In this document: piece after piece, positions 1 through 8,724 of the stretch
Numbering within the stretch: the stretch's first letter is position 1
Layout of the letters: the number at the start of each line of letters is the position of its first letter
Assembly: GCA_051883455.1 (NCBI GenBank)
Contig: JBJETT010000004.1
Coordinates: forward strand, 124,001-188,000
From: HGM11368 sp051883455
Lineage (GTDB): Bacteria; Bacillota; Clostridia; Christensenellales; UBA3700
Reading direction: 5' to 3'
Length of the DNA: 64,000 nt
Program-made: the position numbers and the translations under genes
The notes under the pieces: generated by a model
Seen by the model: the letters and a program-made list of their open reading frames with translations, nothing else
The model's database searches: none
What the model was told of the DNA's origin: nothing

Positions 1-113
1 CTATTAAACTATTGAAAATTGCCAAATGGAAGATGCAAAACGGCAAATACGACAAGCTTGTGCCTATGTATATGAAAAAGTCGCAAGCCGAGAGAGAAAA
101 AGATGGAAATTGA
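1..113 (+). CDS. tsaB: tRNA threonylcarbamoyladenosine biosynthesis protein TsaB, C-terminal end (partial)
   Basis: The reading frame enters from outside the window and stops at 111-113. About 36 residues are visible, ending in a PMYMKKSQAEREK tail. A P-x-Y-x-(R/K)-x-SQAER tail is characteristic of TsaB (YeaZ), the non-catalytic partner of TsaD in making the t6A modification of tRNAs that read ANN codons. The gene overlaps the start of rimI by 11 bases, the usual tsaB-rimI coupling in Firmicutes. tsaD, often the next gene, does not follow here. Identification rests on a short tail plus context. Confidence 0.8.
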   Translation, partial: IKLLKIAKWKMQNGKYDKLVPMYMKKSQAEREKDGN

Positions 114-537
114 AATAGTCACAATGAACGCAAGCCAAGTGGATAGCGTGTGGGAGATAGAAAAGGCGCTCATCGCCTCGCCTTGGAGCAAAGAGTCGAT
201 ACAAAAATTGACGACAACGGACAATGCCGTGGCAAAAGTGGCAACAATAGACGGCAAGGTGGTTGGCTATTATAGCTTTTATCAAATACTAGACGAAGCC
301 GACGTCAACAATATCGCTGTGGACAGTGCTTGGCAAAACAAGGGTATAGGCAGTGCGCTGATGCTCGATATGATAGATGAGTGCAAACAAAGAGATATCT
401 CTGCGATAACTCTCGAAGTGGGCGCAAACAACGTCGTTGCGCAAAGATTATACGATAAGTGGGGATTTAGACAAGAAGGATTAAGAAAAAAATATTATAA
501 TAATACGGAAGATGCGATAATTATGTGGAGAAGATAG
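103..537 (+). CDS. rimI: ribosomal protein S18-alanine N-acetyltransferase RimI
   Basis: A 144-residue GNAT-fold acetyltransferase that acetylates the N-terminal alanine of ribosomal protein S18, using acetyl-CoA in the cytoplasm. The acetyl-CoA pyrophosphate loop is QNKGIG at residues 78-83. The LEVGANN segment carries the conserved Glu (E105), and RLYDKWGF carries the conserved Tyr (Y117). The end, YYNN-TEDAIIMWRR, matches the RimI pattern (Y-Y-x-x-x-x-D-A-x-x-M). Length is normal. It overlaps tsaB by 11 bases, so the two are probably translationally coupled. A generic GNAT is possible, but the position after tsaB makes RimI likely. Confidence 0.88.
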   Translation: MEIEIVTMNASQVDSVWEIEKALIASPWSKESIQKLTTTDNAVAKVATIDGKVVGYYSFYQILDEADVNNIAVDSAWQNKGIGSALMLDMIDECKQRDISAITLEVGANNVVAQRLYDKWGFRQEGLRKKYYNNTEDAIIMWRR

Positions 538-547
538 GAGGTCGCAT

Positions 548-1243
548 ATTCTCAATTACAAGGTCGTGGGACACGGCTCGAAAGACATTGTATTTTTGCA
601 CGGTTGGGGTGGAAGTATAGACAGCTTTTGGGGCGTGGCTCAATTTTTTTGCAAAAAATACCGTTGTATATTGGTGGACTTCTACGGCTTTGGAGCTAGC
701 CCGATAGATAGGGCGTTGACCTTGCAAGACTATTGCGACGGCGTCCTCGAAGTGTTGGACTACTTAGGCGTGGAGCAAGCATGCGTGGTGGGGCATTCCT
801 TTGGCGGACGGGTGGCGATGGAGCTTGCCGCTAAGACCGACAGGGTGAGAAGTATGGTCTTGGTGGATAGCGCGGGGCTAAAACCTAAAATGACGCTGAA
901 AAAAGCCCTCAGGAAACTCAAATATAAAATCTACAAAGCCTTGGGCAAAAGCACCGAAAAGTGTGGCTCTAAGGATTATCGGGAGCTAAGCCCGATTATG
1001 AAAAAGACCTTCGTCAACGTGGTCAATTATCATCAAGACGAATTGTTGCATACAATACATTGCCCCGTGCTAATCGTGTGGGGAAAAACCGACAAAGAAA
1101 CGCCCAAATATATGGCGAAAAAGCTCAATTGCGGATTGGCTCGCTCGACGCTAATTTGGCTAAAGGGCGGGCATTGGTGCTATATAGAGAGTTTGGGTGA
1201 CTTTGTAAAAAGGACGATTGATTGGCTTGAAAATAATGATTGA
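548..1243 (+). CDS. alpha/beta hydrolase fold protein with a probable ATT start codon
   Basis: A cytoplasmic alpha/beta hydrolase of unknown substrate, 231 residues from the start chosen here. It has the oxyanion loop HGWGG (residues 18-22), nucleophile elbow GHSFGG with Ser84, acid candidate Asp182 in WGKTD, and His209 in GGHW, so the triad looks intact. A perfect AGGAGG (536-541) sits 6 bases before ATT (548-550), which begins I-L-N-Y-K-V-V-G. The first in-frame conventional codon is GTG at 566, with no well-spaced ribosome binding site, and starting there would remove the first beta strand. The gene starts 10 bases after rimI and overlaps murF. Position beside murF and ddl hints at a wall-related role, but the substrate cannot be read from sequence. 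Confidence 0.85.
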   Translation: MLNYKVVGHGSKDIVFLHGWGGSIDSFWGVAQFFCKKYRCILVDFYGFGASPIDRALTLQDYCDGVLEVLDYLGVEQACVVGHSFGGRVAMELAAKTDRVRSMVLVDSAGLKPKMTLKKALRKLKYKIYKALGKSTEKCGSKDYRELSPIMKKTFVNVVNYHQDELLHTIHCPVLIVWGKTDKETPKYMAKKLNCGLARSTLIWLKGGHWCYIESLGDFVKRTIDWLENND

Positions 1244-2804
1244 CTGTATAGTAGCCGTGACGTTGAGTTGGTGTGTGGTGGCGCTGTGTCACCGCCTTTT
1301 GACTTTGATACAGCTCGACGGCTACGTGTTGAGAAAAACGCAAAAAACCGACGATATCGTGGCAAGACTGCTGTTTTGCGGGGTGGCGAGTTGTATCATA
1401 ACCTACATAACTTATCTCACCGCAATACTCAGCGTGCTACAAAATCTCGAATATATCGTGCCGATATGCATTGCTATGCTTGCGATTTATCACGCCGTGG
1501 ACAGCGGAAAGTGCGGAGCAAGACAGACATTGAAACTCACGGCAAGAGCGCAAAGATTGGTGGCGTGCTTTACTCTGCTTACCTCGATAGTATTCGTCGA
1601 CGCGGTGCTCTTAGGCGGTATGATACGCCTCGAGGGACTGAATATGACCTACGTATTGTGTCCTTTCGTGTTCTTTGTTACGCCTAGTATACTAAAGTTT
1701 AGTTTGGTTTTGCTCTCTCCACTAGAAAACGCAATAAAAAGGCGTTACGTAGTCAAGGCGACCAAGGCGCTGGATAGCAATGCCGAATTGGTGAAGATTG
1801 CAATTACTGGTAGCTACGGTAAGACTTCCGTCAAGAGGTTTTTGACGACGATTTTGTCGCAAAAGTTTAGAACCTTTTGCACACCGCACAACTACAATAC
1901 CCCTATGGGGATATGCCTTTCCGTCAAGCAAATGCCTGCCGATACGCAAATCTTTGTGGTGGAAATGGGGGCAAGATACAAGGGCGATATTGCCGAGCTG
2001 TGCAATATGACTAAGCCCGACCTCGGCGTGCTGACGGGGATAGAAAACCAACACCTAGAGAGCTTTGGTACGATAGACAATATCATCGATACCAAGTGCG
2101 AGTTGGTGGAATACTTAGGCGACAAACCCTGCTTCTTCGGTGAGAGCAGATACCTAGATAGGTGCTTGGTGAGGTCAATAAATCCTATCGTCGTGGGCGC
2201 GGGCGGATACGTGCAAGCCAAAAATGTCGAGTGCGATAGCGAGGGAAGTAGCTTTGACCTGTGCATAGGCGACGAAAAAATCAAGGTAAAGACTAGGCTA
2301 ATCGGCAAGCATAATATCCAAAACATTTTGCTAGCCGTAGCAGTGGCGCATCATCTGGGTATGAGCATCAGCCAAATAGCCAAGGGTATAGACAAGATAA
2401 AAGCCGTGGAACACCGACTGCAAGTGAGTAGGCTCTACGGCGGTGTGACGGTGATTGACGACAGCTACAACTCCAACAAAAAGGGGGCAATGTACGCAAT
2501 AGACACGTTAGAGTTCTTTGAGGACAAAAAGAAGATCGTCATGTCGCAAGGGTTGGTGGAGCTGGGCGGAGAGAGCGAAGAAGCCAACATAGAGTTGGGT
2601 GGATATATGGCACAAAAGGTTGACGTCGCTATCCTCATAGGCGTCAACGCAAAATATCTGATGCAAGGTTTGGTAGAAAAGGGTATGAAGCTACGCAATA
2701 TCTACGTGGTCAAGGACCTAGAACAAGCGCAAAACGTACTAAAAAAAATAGTGGACAAAAACAGCGTCGTACTAATTCAAAACGACCTGACGGACAATTA
2801 TTGA
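1236..2804 (+). CDS. murF: UDP-N-acetylmuramoyl-tripeptide--D-alanyl-D-alanine ligase, membrane-anchored form (MurF)
   Basis: A Mur ligase of 522 residues that should add D-Ala-D-Ala to the UDP-MurNAc tripeptide, the last cytoplasmic step of precursor synthesis. The C-terminal two thirds has the ATP loop ITGSYGKTS near residue 190, the EMGARYKGDI and ENQHLESFG segments typical of MurF, and DDSYNSN (here followed by Lys where Pro is usual). The first ~160 residues are extra and hydrophobic, with about five predicted membrane spans; a similar extension is known in some Clostridia and Negativicutes. ATG 1236 overlaps the hydrolase stop. A longer TTG start at 1218 is possible. ddl follows 7 bases later, supporting MurF over other Mur ligases. 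Confidence 0.85.
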   Translation: MIDCIVAVTLSWCVVALCHRLLTLIQLDGYVLRKTQKTDDIVARLLFCGVASCIITYITYLTAILSVLQNLEYIVPICIAMLAIYHAVDSGKCGARQTLKLTARAQRLVACFTLLTSIVFVDAVLLGGMIRLEGLNMTYVLCPFVFFVTPSILKFSLVLLSPLENAIKRRYVVKATKALDSNAELVKIAITGSYGKTSVKRFLTTILSQKFRTFCTPHNYNTPMGICLSVKQMPADTQIFVVEMGARYKGDIAELCNMTKPDLGVLTGIENQHLESFGTIDNIIDTKCELVEYLGDKPCFFGESRYLDRCLVRSINPIVVGAGGYVQAKNVECDSEGSSFDLCIGDEKIKVKTRLIGKHNIQNILLAVAVAHHLGMSISQIAKGIDKIKAVEHRLQVSRLYGGVTVIDDSYNSNKKGAMYAIDTLEFFEDKKKIVMSQGLVELGGESEEANIELGGYMAQKVDVAILIGVNAKYLMQGLVEKGMKLRNIYVVKDLEQAQNVLKKIVDKNSVVLIQNDLTDNY

Positions 2805-2811
2805 GGGGTAT

Positions 2812-3942
2812 ATGAAAAATATTGCGGTGGTATTTGGCGGTAACTCTTGCGAAAGGGACATCTCTATCATTACGGGCGTGCAACTGTGTAGAAACGTCAA
2901 CAAAAGTAAGTACAACCTCTATCCTCTGGTGTACGAGGGAAGCGACTTTTATCTCCCAAGCAATCCTCTAGAGATAGACAGCTATATCAAATGGGTGGGA
3001 AAAGAGCAAGACAAGGTTTACTTTAGAGCAAAATCCTTGATGAAAAAGGGGCGAATAAGACAAAAAAAGCTGTGCGATATAGATTGCGTGGTGCTTTGCA
3101 CCCACGGCGGTGAAGGGGAAAACGGTGTTTTGCAAGGCTTCTTCGAGTGCCTCGGTTTGCCTTACACTTCGGCGGGGGTGTGCGCTAGCGCGGTGGCTAT
3201 GAATAAGAGCGTGTCAAAGGCGGTGTTTAAGCACCTCGGGTGCAGAAGCGTGGAGAGCGTGAGCGTAAACAAAAAGGACTACGATGAGTCAAAAACTCAG
3301 TACGTGGCGGGCAAATTGGACTTCCCAATCATAGTCAAGCCGTCGTCACAAGGCTCGTCTATCGGTATAAAAATCGCAAACACTATTGAGGAATTGCAAG
3401 AGGCGATAGATACGGCGTTTTGCTTTGACGACAAGATAATTGCCGAAAAAGCGCTGACCGACTTCGTAGAAATCAACGTGGCGGTGGTGGCAAAAGGGGG
3501 AGAGCTTATCTTCTCTTCGCCCGAGCAGCCTATAGGTTGGAAGGACTTTTTGACCTTTGAGGACAAATATATGGCGGACGGCAAGATGAGCGGCGGCGGA
3601 AGAATTTACCCCGCAACCTTGACAGACAAAGCCAAAAAAACGGTGTACGACTACGCTAAGAGGATATACGAGTTTTTGGATATGAAGGGCGTGGTGAGAA
3701 TGGACTTTTTGATAGACAAGCAAAACAAAGTGTATATCAACGAGGTCAATACCATACCCGGCTCTATGGCTTTCTACCTATTCGAGGAAGAGGATATCGA
3801 CTACGAGGACCTCATAGATATTCTCGTCGACGAGGCTATAAGACGAAACCAAGATAAACCCAAATATACTTTTCGTTCCGACGTGTTGAGTGAGTTTCAG
3901 GCGTGCAATAATGCTTGCAAAAATCCCGCCAAACTATTATAA
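2812..3942 (+). CDS. ddl: D-alanine--D-alanine ligase
   Basis: An ATP-grasp enzyme of 376 residues that joins two D-alanines for the peptidoglycan stem, feeding MurF encoded just upstream. Visible marks are the N-terminal VFGGNSCERDIS loop, the HGGEGENGVLQG motif, the IVKPSSQGSSIGI ATP-grasp segment and the metal-binding NEVNTIPGS segment. The omega loop reads FEDKYM; a Lys-Tyr pair is usual in D-Ala-D-Ala ligases, whereas D-lactate ligases differ there, so ordinary vancomycin-sensitive precursors are expected. The gene begins 7 bases after murF with a short GAGGGG-like site, so co-transcription is likely. Confidence 0.93.
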   Translation: MKNIAVVFGGNSCERDISIITGVQLCRNVNKSKYNLYPLVYEGSDFYLPSNPLEIDSYIKWVGKEQDKVYFRAKSLMKKGRIRQKKLCDIDCVVLCTHGGEGENGVLQGFFECLGLPYTSAGVCASAVAMNKSVSKAVFKHLGCRSVESVSVNKKDYDESKTQYVAGKLDFPIIVKPSSQGSSIGIKIANTIEELQEAIDTAFCFDDKIIAEKALTDFVEINVAVVAKGGELIFSSPEQPIGWKDFLTFEDKYMADGKMSGGGRIYPATLTDKAKKTVYDYAKRIYEFLDMKGVVRMDFLIDKQNKVYINEVNTIPGSMAFYLFEEEDIDYEDLIDILVDEAIRRNQDKPKYTFRSDVLSEFQACNNACKNPAKLL

Positions 3943-3971
3943 TATACTCAACAAAATCAACGGAGCACATT

Positions 3972-5171
3972 ATGACGAAAATCAAAATGACGACGCCTAT
4001 CGTAGAACTCGACGGCGACGAGATGACTCGCATCATCTGGCAATGGATAAAAGAGATACTTATCGAACCTTACGTGGAACTAAAAAGCGAATATTATGAC
4101 CTCGGTCTTGTCAATAGAGAAGCTACCAAGGACCAAGTGACGGTGGACTCCGCCAACGCTATAGTCAAATACGGCGTGGGCGTAAAGTGCGCTACCATTA
4201 CCCCTAACGCGCAGAGAGTGAAGGAATACAACCTCTCCAATATGTGGAAGAGCCCTAACGGCACGGTGAGAGCAATACTCGACGGCACGGTGTTTAGAGC
4301 GCCTATCATGGTCAAGGGCATTACGCCTTATATCCCTACGTGGACAAGCCCTATCACCATTGCAAGACACGCTTACGGCGATATATACAAGGATGTAGAG
4401 GGCTACGTAACCAAGGGCGGTAAGGCTAAACTCGTCATCGACGACGAGCAAGGTCATAGAGAAATCGAAATCTTCGATTACGCCAAGAGCGCAGGTGTGA
4501 CTATGGGTATGCACAATACCGACAAGAGCATATCGAGCTTTGCGAGAAGTTGCTTCAACTATGCCTTGGATACCAAGCAAGACCTTTGGTTTGCCACCAA
4601 AGACACCATATCTAAGACTTACGACCATAGATTTAAGGATATCTTCGCCGAGATATTCGACAGCGAATATAAGAGCAAATTTGAGGAAGCGGGCATAGAA
4701 TACTTCTATACCTTGATTGACGACGCCGTGGCAAGAGTGGTGAGAAGCAACGGCGGTATGATTTGGGCGTGCAAAAACTATGACGGCGACGTGATGAGCG
4801 ATATGGTAGCAACAGCATTTGGGTCTCTAGCTATGATGACGTCAGTGCTCGTTTCGCCTGACGGCAAGTACGAGTATGAGGCAGCTCACGGCACCGTTAC
4901 AAGACACTACTACAAGTATCTAGAAGGCAAGTCGACTTCCACTAACCCCGTGGCAACCATCTTTGCTTGGTCGGGTGCACTGCGTAAGAGAGCGGAACTA
5001 GACGGACTCGACGACTTAGCTAACTACGCAGACAGACTCGAAAAAGCCACTATCGACACTATCGAATCGGGATATATGACGGGCGACCTCGCTTCGCTGT
5101 ATAAGGGCGACGTAGAGGTGCATACCTTGGAGACTCGCGACTTCCTCACCGAGATTGCTAAGAGAATTTGA
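3972..5171 (+). CDS. icd: NADP-dependent isocitrate dehydrogenase, homodimeric eukaryotic-type
   Basis: A 399-residue dehydrogenase converting isocitrate to 2-oxoglutarate with NADP+. The N-terminus PIVELDGDEMTRIIW and the segments KSPNGTVRAILDGTVFR and YEAAHGTVTRHY are the hallmarks of the type II (eukaryote-like) subfamily, not the E. coli Icd type. ATG 3972 is chosen because GGAG (3962-3965) lies 6 bases before it and the family N-terminus begins at this point; the frame is open further upstream to 3915. It follows ddl by 29 bases and ends at a strong bidirectional terminator. No other citric acid cycle gene is in the window; it probably supplies 2-oxoglutarate and NADPH, matching gdhA 1.8 kb further on. 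Confidence 0.93.
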   Translation: MTKIKMTTPIVELDGDEMTRIIWQWIKEILIEPYVELKSEYYDLGLVNREATKDQVTVDSANAIVKYGVGVKCATITPNAQRVKEYNLSNMWKSPNGTVRAILDGTVFRAPIMVKGITPYIPTWTSPITIARHAYGDIYKDVEGYVTKGGKAKLVIDDEQGHREIEIFDYAKSAGVTMGMHNTDKSISSFARSCFNYALDTKQDLWFATKDTISKTYDHRFKDIFAEIFDSEYKSKFEEAGIEYFYTLIDDAVARVVRSNGGMIWACKNYDGDVMSDMVATAFGSLAMMTSVLVSPDGKYEYEAAHGTVTRHYYKYLEGKSTSTNPVATIFAWSGALRKRAELDGLDDLANYADRLEKATIDTIESGYMTGDLASLYKGDVEVHTLETRDFLTEIAKRI

Positions 5172-5183
5172 TTGATAATAAAT

Positions 5184-5220
5184 AAAAAAGGCACACTCAA
5201 TAAAGGGTGTGCCTTTTTTA
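5184..5220. terminator. bidirectional rho-independent terminator between icd and the acetyltransferase
   Basis: Stem GGCACAC / GTGTGCC flanked by an A-run on the left and a T-run on the right, so it can end transcription of icd (plus) and the converging acetyltransferase gene (minus). Confidence 0.9.
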
Positions 5221-5244
5221 ATAATTGGTATTTGGTTGAGATAT

Positions 5245-5859
5245 TTAGTCGAGGTCTTCGTAGTTGATTTTTAGATCACGATAAAAGTATACGTTGTCGC
5301 GCTCATCGATAGGTCTTAGCACACGGCATGGATTGCCGACGGCAACAACGCCCGCGGGAATATCCTTGGTGACGACGCTACCCGCACCTATGACGGTGTT
5401 GTCGCCGATAGTTACGCCCGGCAAGATGATTGCGCCTGCGCCTATCCAACAATTTTTGCCGATATGAACTGGCAAGTTGAATTGGTAAGCCTTTTCTCTA
5501 AGGGCGGGGCAGATTGGGTGTGAGGCGGTAGCCACGATGACGTTGGGCGCAAACATGGTATGGTCGCCCACGTATATGTGAGTGTCGTCAACGAGCGTGA
5601 GATTGAAATTGGCGTAGACGCCGTTGCCAAAATGGACGTGTTTGCCCGAAAAATTGGCATGAAAAGGCGGCTCGATATAGCAATCTTCGCCTATCTCGGC
5701 GAACATTTTTTGGAGTAGTTGCCCACGTAGTTGCAGTTGGCTGGGTCTGGTGGCGTTGAATTCGTAGAGTAATTCTAACCTTTGCAACTGTTCTTGCATA
5801 ATGGCGGGGTCGTTGGGATTATAAACTTGTTGAGAGTGTAACTTGTCTTGTTCGTTCAT
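5245..5859 (-). CDS. sugar O-acetyltransferase, maltose/galactoside acetyltransferase family
   Basis: A left-handed beta-helix (hexapeptide repeat) transferase of about 204 residues that should move acetyl from acetyl-CoA to a free sugar hydroxyl. It has the mac-type N-terminal helical region, NFSGKHVHFGNGVYANFN and the TASHPICP segment with the catalytic His. The GKNCWIGAGAIILPGVTIGD coil and a VGNPCRVLRPI ending follow. ATG at 5859 is preferred because it lies just after the stop of the upstream regulator gene; a TTG 24 bases upstream would overlap that gene. The two form a minus-strand operon. The true acceptor sugar is unknown. Confidence 0.88.
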   Translation of the reverse strand: MNEQDKLHSQQVYNPNDPAIMQEQLQRLELLYEFNATRPSQLQLRGQLLQKMFAEIGEDCYIEPPFHANFSGKHVHFGNGVYANFNLTLVDDTHIYVGDHTMFAPNVIVATASHPICPALREKAYQFNLPVHIGKNCWIGAGAIILPGVTIGDNTVIGAGSVVTKDIPAGVVAVGNPCRVLRPIDERDNVYFYRDLKINYEDLD

Positions 5860-5863
5860 AGTT

Positions 5864-6781
5864 TTACTTGTATAGTTTGGCAATATTCATTGCGCTCTCT
5901 TTGACCTTGTCGCGTATGGAGATAGGGGAGAGGACTTCGACGTTTTCGCGATAGGAAAGCAGTTTGTCTATGAGCTTGTCGCCCACGGTGACGTAGGCTT
6001 GCGCTATCCAATAGTCGCCTTGTTCGGCTTTGTTGACTGCCTCTACGCCGAGCCATTCCTCCACGTCGTAGCGGGCGTTTTGGTTGACCTTGAGCACGAT
6101 GCTTATCTCTTGAGCGTTGTCTAGCTTGTTGGCTATCTTCCACGCATTGGTAAACTCTCTCGGTTTGAAGTCGCTGTCGGTAGGCAAGATATGCGTGATA
6201 CGGCTGATTTTGAAGGTGCGCATTTGGTTGCGCATGCGACACCATGCGTATATGTACCATATTCCCGCGCCGTACACGACTACGTAAGGCTCGATGACGC
6301 GCTCGGAGAGGTTACCGCCTCTGTCGTGATAGGTGATTTTGACTGCCTTTTTGCGAGAGCGGGCTTTGAGCAACGCGTCCATCTTTTGTTGGAGATTGGT
6401 GTTGTTGCCCCAAGTAGACTTGTCCACTACGAATAGGTCTGAGTGGAAGTTTTCACCCGTGCGCTTGTCTGTGTTAAGATTTTGAAGCTTAGCCTTGATA
6501 CCCACCGCCGTGTCGTTGAAGGGCAGGGTGTCGAGAGAGGTGAAAATCAATTCCAATTCTTCTCGCGTAAGGTATTGGGCGCGAAGCTTGAAGTCTTCGC
6601 CTATCATAATTCCACCGTCTCTGCCTTTTTTGCATACTACGGGTATGTGTGAATAGCTTAGCACGTCTACGTAACGATAGACGGTGCGTTCGCTAATTTC
6701 GAGTTTGCTAGCCAATTCTTGCGCAGTGCACTTGGGATTGTTGAGCAAATCTACCAACATTGTAAAAATATTGCTTATCAT
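5864..6781 (-). CDS. WYL-domain transcriptional regulator with N-terminal helix-turn-helix (YafY family)
   Basis: A 305-residue DNA-binding protein. Residues ~5-55 form a winged helix-turn-helix (AQELASKLEISERTVYRYV). A WYL domain follows around residues 140-215, including the IEPYVVVYGAGIWYIYAWC core, and a C-terminal WCX-type extension completes it. WYL proteins sense small or nucleic-acid ligands and often control neighbouring genes. It is the first gene of the minus-strand pair with the acetyltransferase and has its own strong promoter; an AAGGTG ribosome site precedes the ATG. Its target and ligand cannot be told from sequence; autoregulation or control of gdhA, which diverges from the same gap, are possibilities only. 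Confidence 0.9.
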   Translation of the reverse strand: MISNIFTMLVDLLNNPKCTAQELASKLEISERTVYRYVDVLSYSHIPVVCKKGRDGGIMIGEDFKLRAQYLTREELELIFTSLDTLPFNDTAVGIKAKLQNLNTDKRTGENFHSDLFVVDKSTWGNNTNLQQKMDALLKARSRKKAVKITYHDRGGNLSERVIEPYVVVYGAGIWYIYAWCRMRNQMRTFKISRITHILPTDSDFKPREFTNAWKIANKLDNAQEISIVLKVNQNARYDVEEWLGVEAVNKAEQGDYWIAQAYVTVGDKLIDKLLSYRENVEVLSPISIRDKVKESAMNIAKLYK

Positions 6782-6810
6782 CTGACACCTTGTATCTCTT
6801 ATTTGTATAT

Positions 6811-6839
6811 ATTATAACCATAAAATAGGCGATAGTCAA
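6811..6839 (-). promoter_or_regulatory. promoter for the WYL regulator operon
   Basis: On the minus strand: TTGACT, 17-base spacer ending in TGG, then TATAAT, an extended -10. It lies 30 bases before the regulator ATG. Confidence 0.8.
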
Positions 6840-6916
6840 TAGCATAATGAATTGTTATACTACTTTATTTGTAAAATAAAACTATAAAAAAACCGTCAAA
6901 AAATATAAAAAAATAC

Positions 6917-6946
6917 TTGTATGTCAAAAAAAAATTGTGATATATT
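6917..6946 (+). promoter_or_regulatory. probable gdhA promoter
   Basis: TTGTAT, 18-base A-rich spacer, TATATT. It lies about 35 bases before the gdhA ATG in a very AT-rich gap (6782-6980) that it shares with the divergent WYL operon. Confidence 0.55.
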
Positions 6947-6980
6947 TTTTTTGTTAAATCTAGAAGGAGATATATTATTT

Positions 6981-8318
6981 ATGAACGCTTACGTAGAAAG
7001 AGTGCTTGCAGACTTAATCAAGCGCAATCCGAACGAACCGGAATTTCATCAGGCGGCAACGGAAATACTCAAGTCTTTGTCGATAGTCTTCGACAAACAC
7101 CCCGAGTATGAAGAAAAGGGTCTACTCGAAATGTTGGTAGAACCTGAAAGAATTATTATGTTTAGAGTACCTTGGCAAGACGACAACGGCAAAATCCACG
7201 TCAACAAGGGTTACCGTGTGCAATTTAACAGTGCTATCGGACCTTACAAGGGCGGTATAAGATTTAGAAACAACGTCAACTTGTCGGTTATCAAGTTCTT
7301 GGGCTTCGAGCAAATTTTCAAAAACTCCCTCACGGGCTTGCCTATCGGCGGCGGTAAGGGCGGAAGCGACTTTGACCCTAAGGGCAAGAGCGATAACGAA
7401 GTAATGAGATTTTGTCAGTCCTTTATGTCGGAGCTATATAGACATATCGGCGCAGATACAGACGTGCCTGCAGGTGATATTGGCGTAGGCGGAAGAGAAA
7501 TCGGATATATGTTCGGTTATTACAAAAAGCTCGTCAACGAGCATACCGGCGTGCTTACGGGTAGAGGTTTGACCTACGGTGGCTCTTTGGTGAGAACTCA
7601 GGCTACCGGTTACGGTCTTATCTACCTCATGGAAGAGATGCTCAAAGAAAAGAACCTCGACTTCTCTGGCAAAACTTGCGTAATCAGCGGTAGCGGTAAC
7701 GTGGCTATCTACGCTCACGAAAAGGCAACCCAACTCGGCGCAAAAGTCGTGGCTATGAGCGATAGCAACGGTTACGTGTACGACGCTGACGGTATCGACC
7801 TCGATGTCATCAAGACTATCAAAGAAATCAAGAGAGAGAGAATCTCCACCTATACCAACTACAAGCCTAGCGCTAAGTACGTGGAAGGTTGCAAGGGAAT
7901 TTGGAATATCAAATGCGACTACGCGCTCCCTTGCGCAACCCAAAACGAAATCGACATCGAGAGCGCTAAGATCCTCGTTGCTAACGGCGTGCTCGCTGTG
8001 GGCGAGGGCGCAAACATGCCTTGCAGTATCGAGGCTGCCGAATACTTCCAAAAGAGCGGCGTGCTCTTTGCTCCTGCTAAGGCTGCCAACGCCGGCGGTG
8101 TTGCTTGTAGCGCGTTGGAAATGGCTCAATCTTCGATGAGAACGTATTGGTCTTTCGAAGAAGTAGACAGCAGACTAAAACATATCATGGTCAACATCTT
8201 CCACAACATCAAGGACGCTGCTATGAGATATGGTCTTGACGGCGACTATATCGCGGGCGCTAACATTGCGGGCTTTGAGAAGGTTGCTTCGTCAATGATT
8301 ATCCAAGGCGTGTGCTAA
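6981..8318 (+). CDS. gdhA: NADP-specific glutamate dehydrogenase
   Basis: A 445-residue enzyme that makes glutamate from 2-oxoglutarate and ammonia with NADPH. GPYKGGIRF holds a substrate-binding Lys (K90), LPIGGGKGGSDFDP holds the catalytic Lys (K126), and PAGDIGVGGREIGYMFG follows. The Rossmann part has ISGSGNVAIYA. Length matches hexameric clostridial GdhA. ATG 6981 is set by AGAAGGAGA (6962-6970). The frame is open upstream to 6921, but that part falls on the promoter. The gene is monocistronic, with its own promoter and terminator. It can use the 2-oxoglutarate and NADPH made by Icd. Confidence 0.95.
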   Translation: MNAYVERVLADLIKRNPNEPEFHQAATEILKSLSIVFDKHPEYEEKGLLEMLVEPERIIMFRVPWQDDNGKIHVNKGYRVQFNSAIGPYKGGIRFRNNVNLSVIKFLGFEQIFKNSLTGLPIGGGKGGSDFDPKGKSDNEVMRFCQSFMSELYRHIGADTDVPAGDIGVGGREIGYMFGYYKKLVNEHTGVLTGRGLTYGGSLVRTQATGYGLIYLMEEMLKEKNLDFSGKTCVISGSGNVAIYAHEKATQLGAKVVAMSDSNGYVYDADGIDLDVIKTIKEIKRERISTYTNYKPSAKYVEGCKGIWNIKCDYALPCATQNEIDIESAKILVANGVLAVGEGANMPCSIEAAEYFQKSGVLFAPAKAANAGGVACSALEMAQSSMRTYWSFEEVDSRLKHIMVNIFHNIKDAAMRYGLDGDYIAGANIAGFEKVASSMIIQGVC

Positions 8319-8340
8319 TCATTCTAAATCAAATAAAATG

Positions 8341-8367
8341 GGTCGGTTGAAATATACCGACTTTTTT
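8341..8367 (+). terminator. rho-independent terminator of gdhA
   Basis: Stem GTCGGT / ACCGAC with an 8-base loop, followed by six Ts. Confidence 0.85.
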
Positions 8368-8724
8368 ATATCGACGACGCTTGGTATAGTCGTAGAACTA
8401 AATAGTGAAACATAGGCTGATGAGTAAAAGTATGACGTTATATCTTGGAAAATGACAATTGATAGAAGCATTAATGCTATTAGAGTAAAATAAAAAAGTC
8501 AAACTAAAACCCAAACCGTGTTGGCAATTTTTTGCAATGAAAGAGTTGAGAGTGGATGGGAGAAAAGAGAGCCTAGAGTAAATCTAAAGCGACACAAATT
8601 GCATTTGGAGCATAGCAAAAATTGAAGGGAAGATGAGTGGGAAGTTGCTTTGAAAGAAAATATAGACAAAATGCGGTAGATTTGGGATAGAAATAGGGGT
8701 GGAAATTGCATAAAATTGTTGAAA

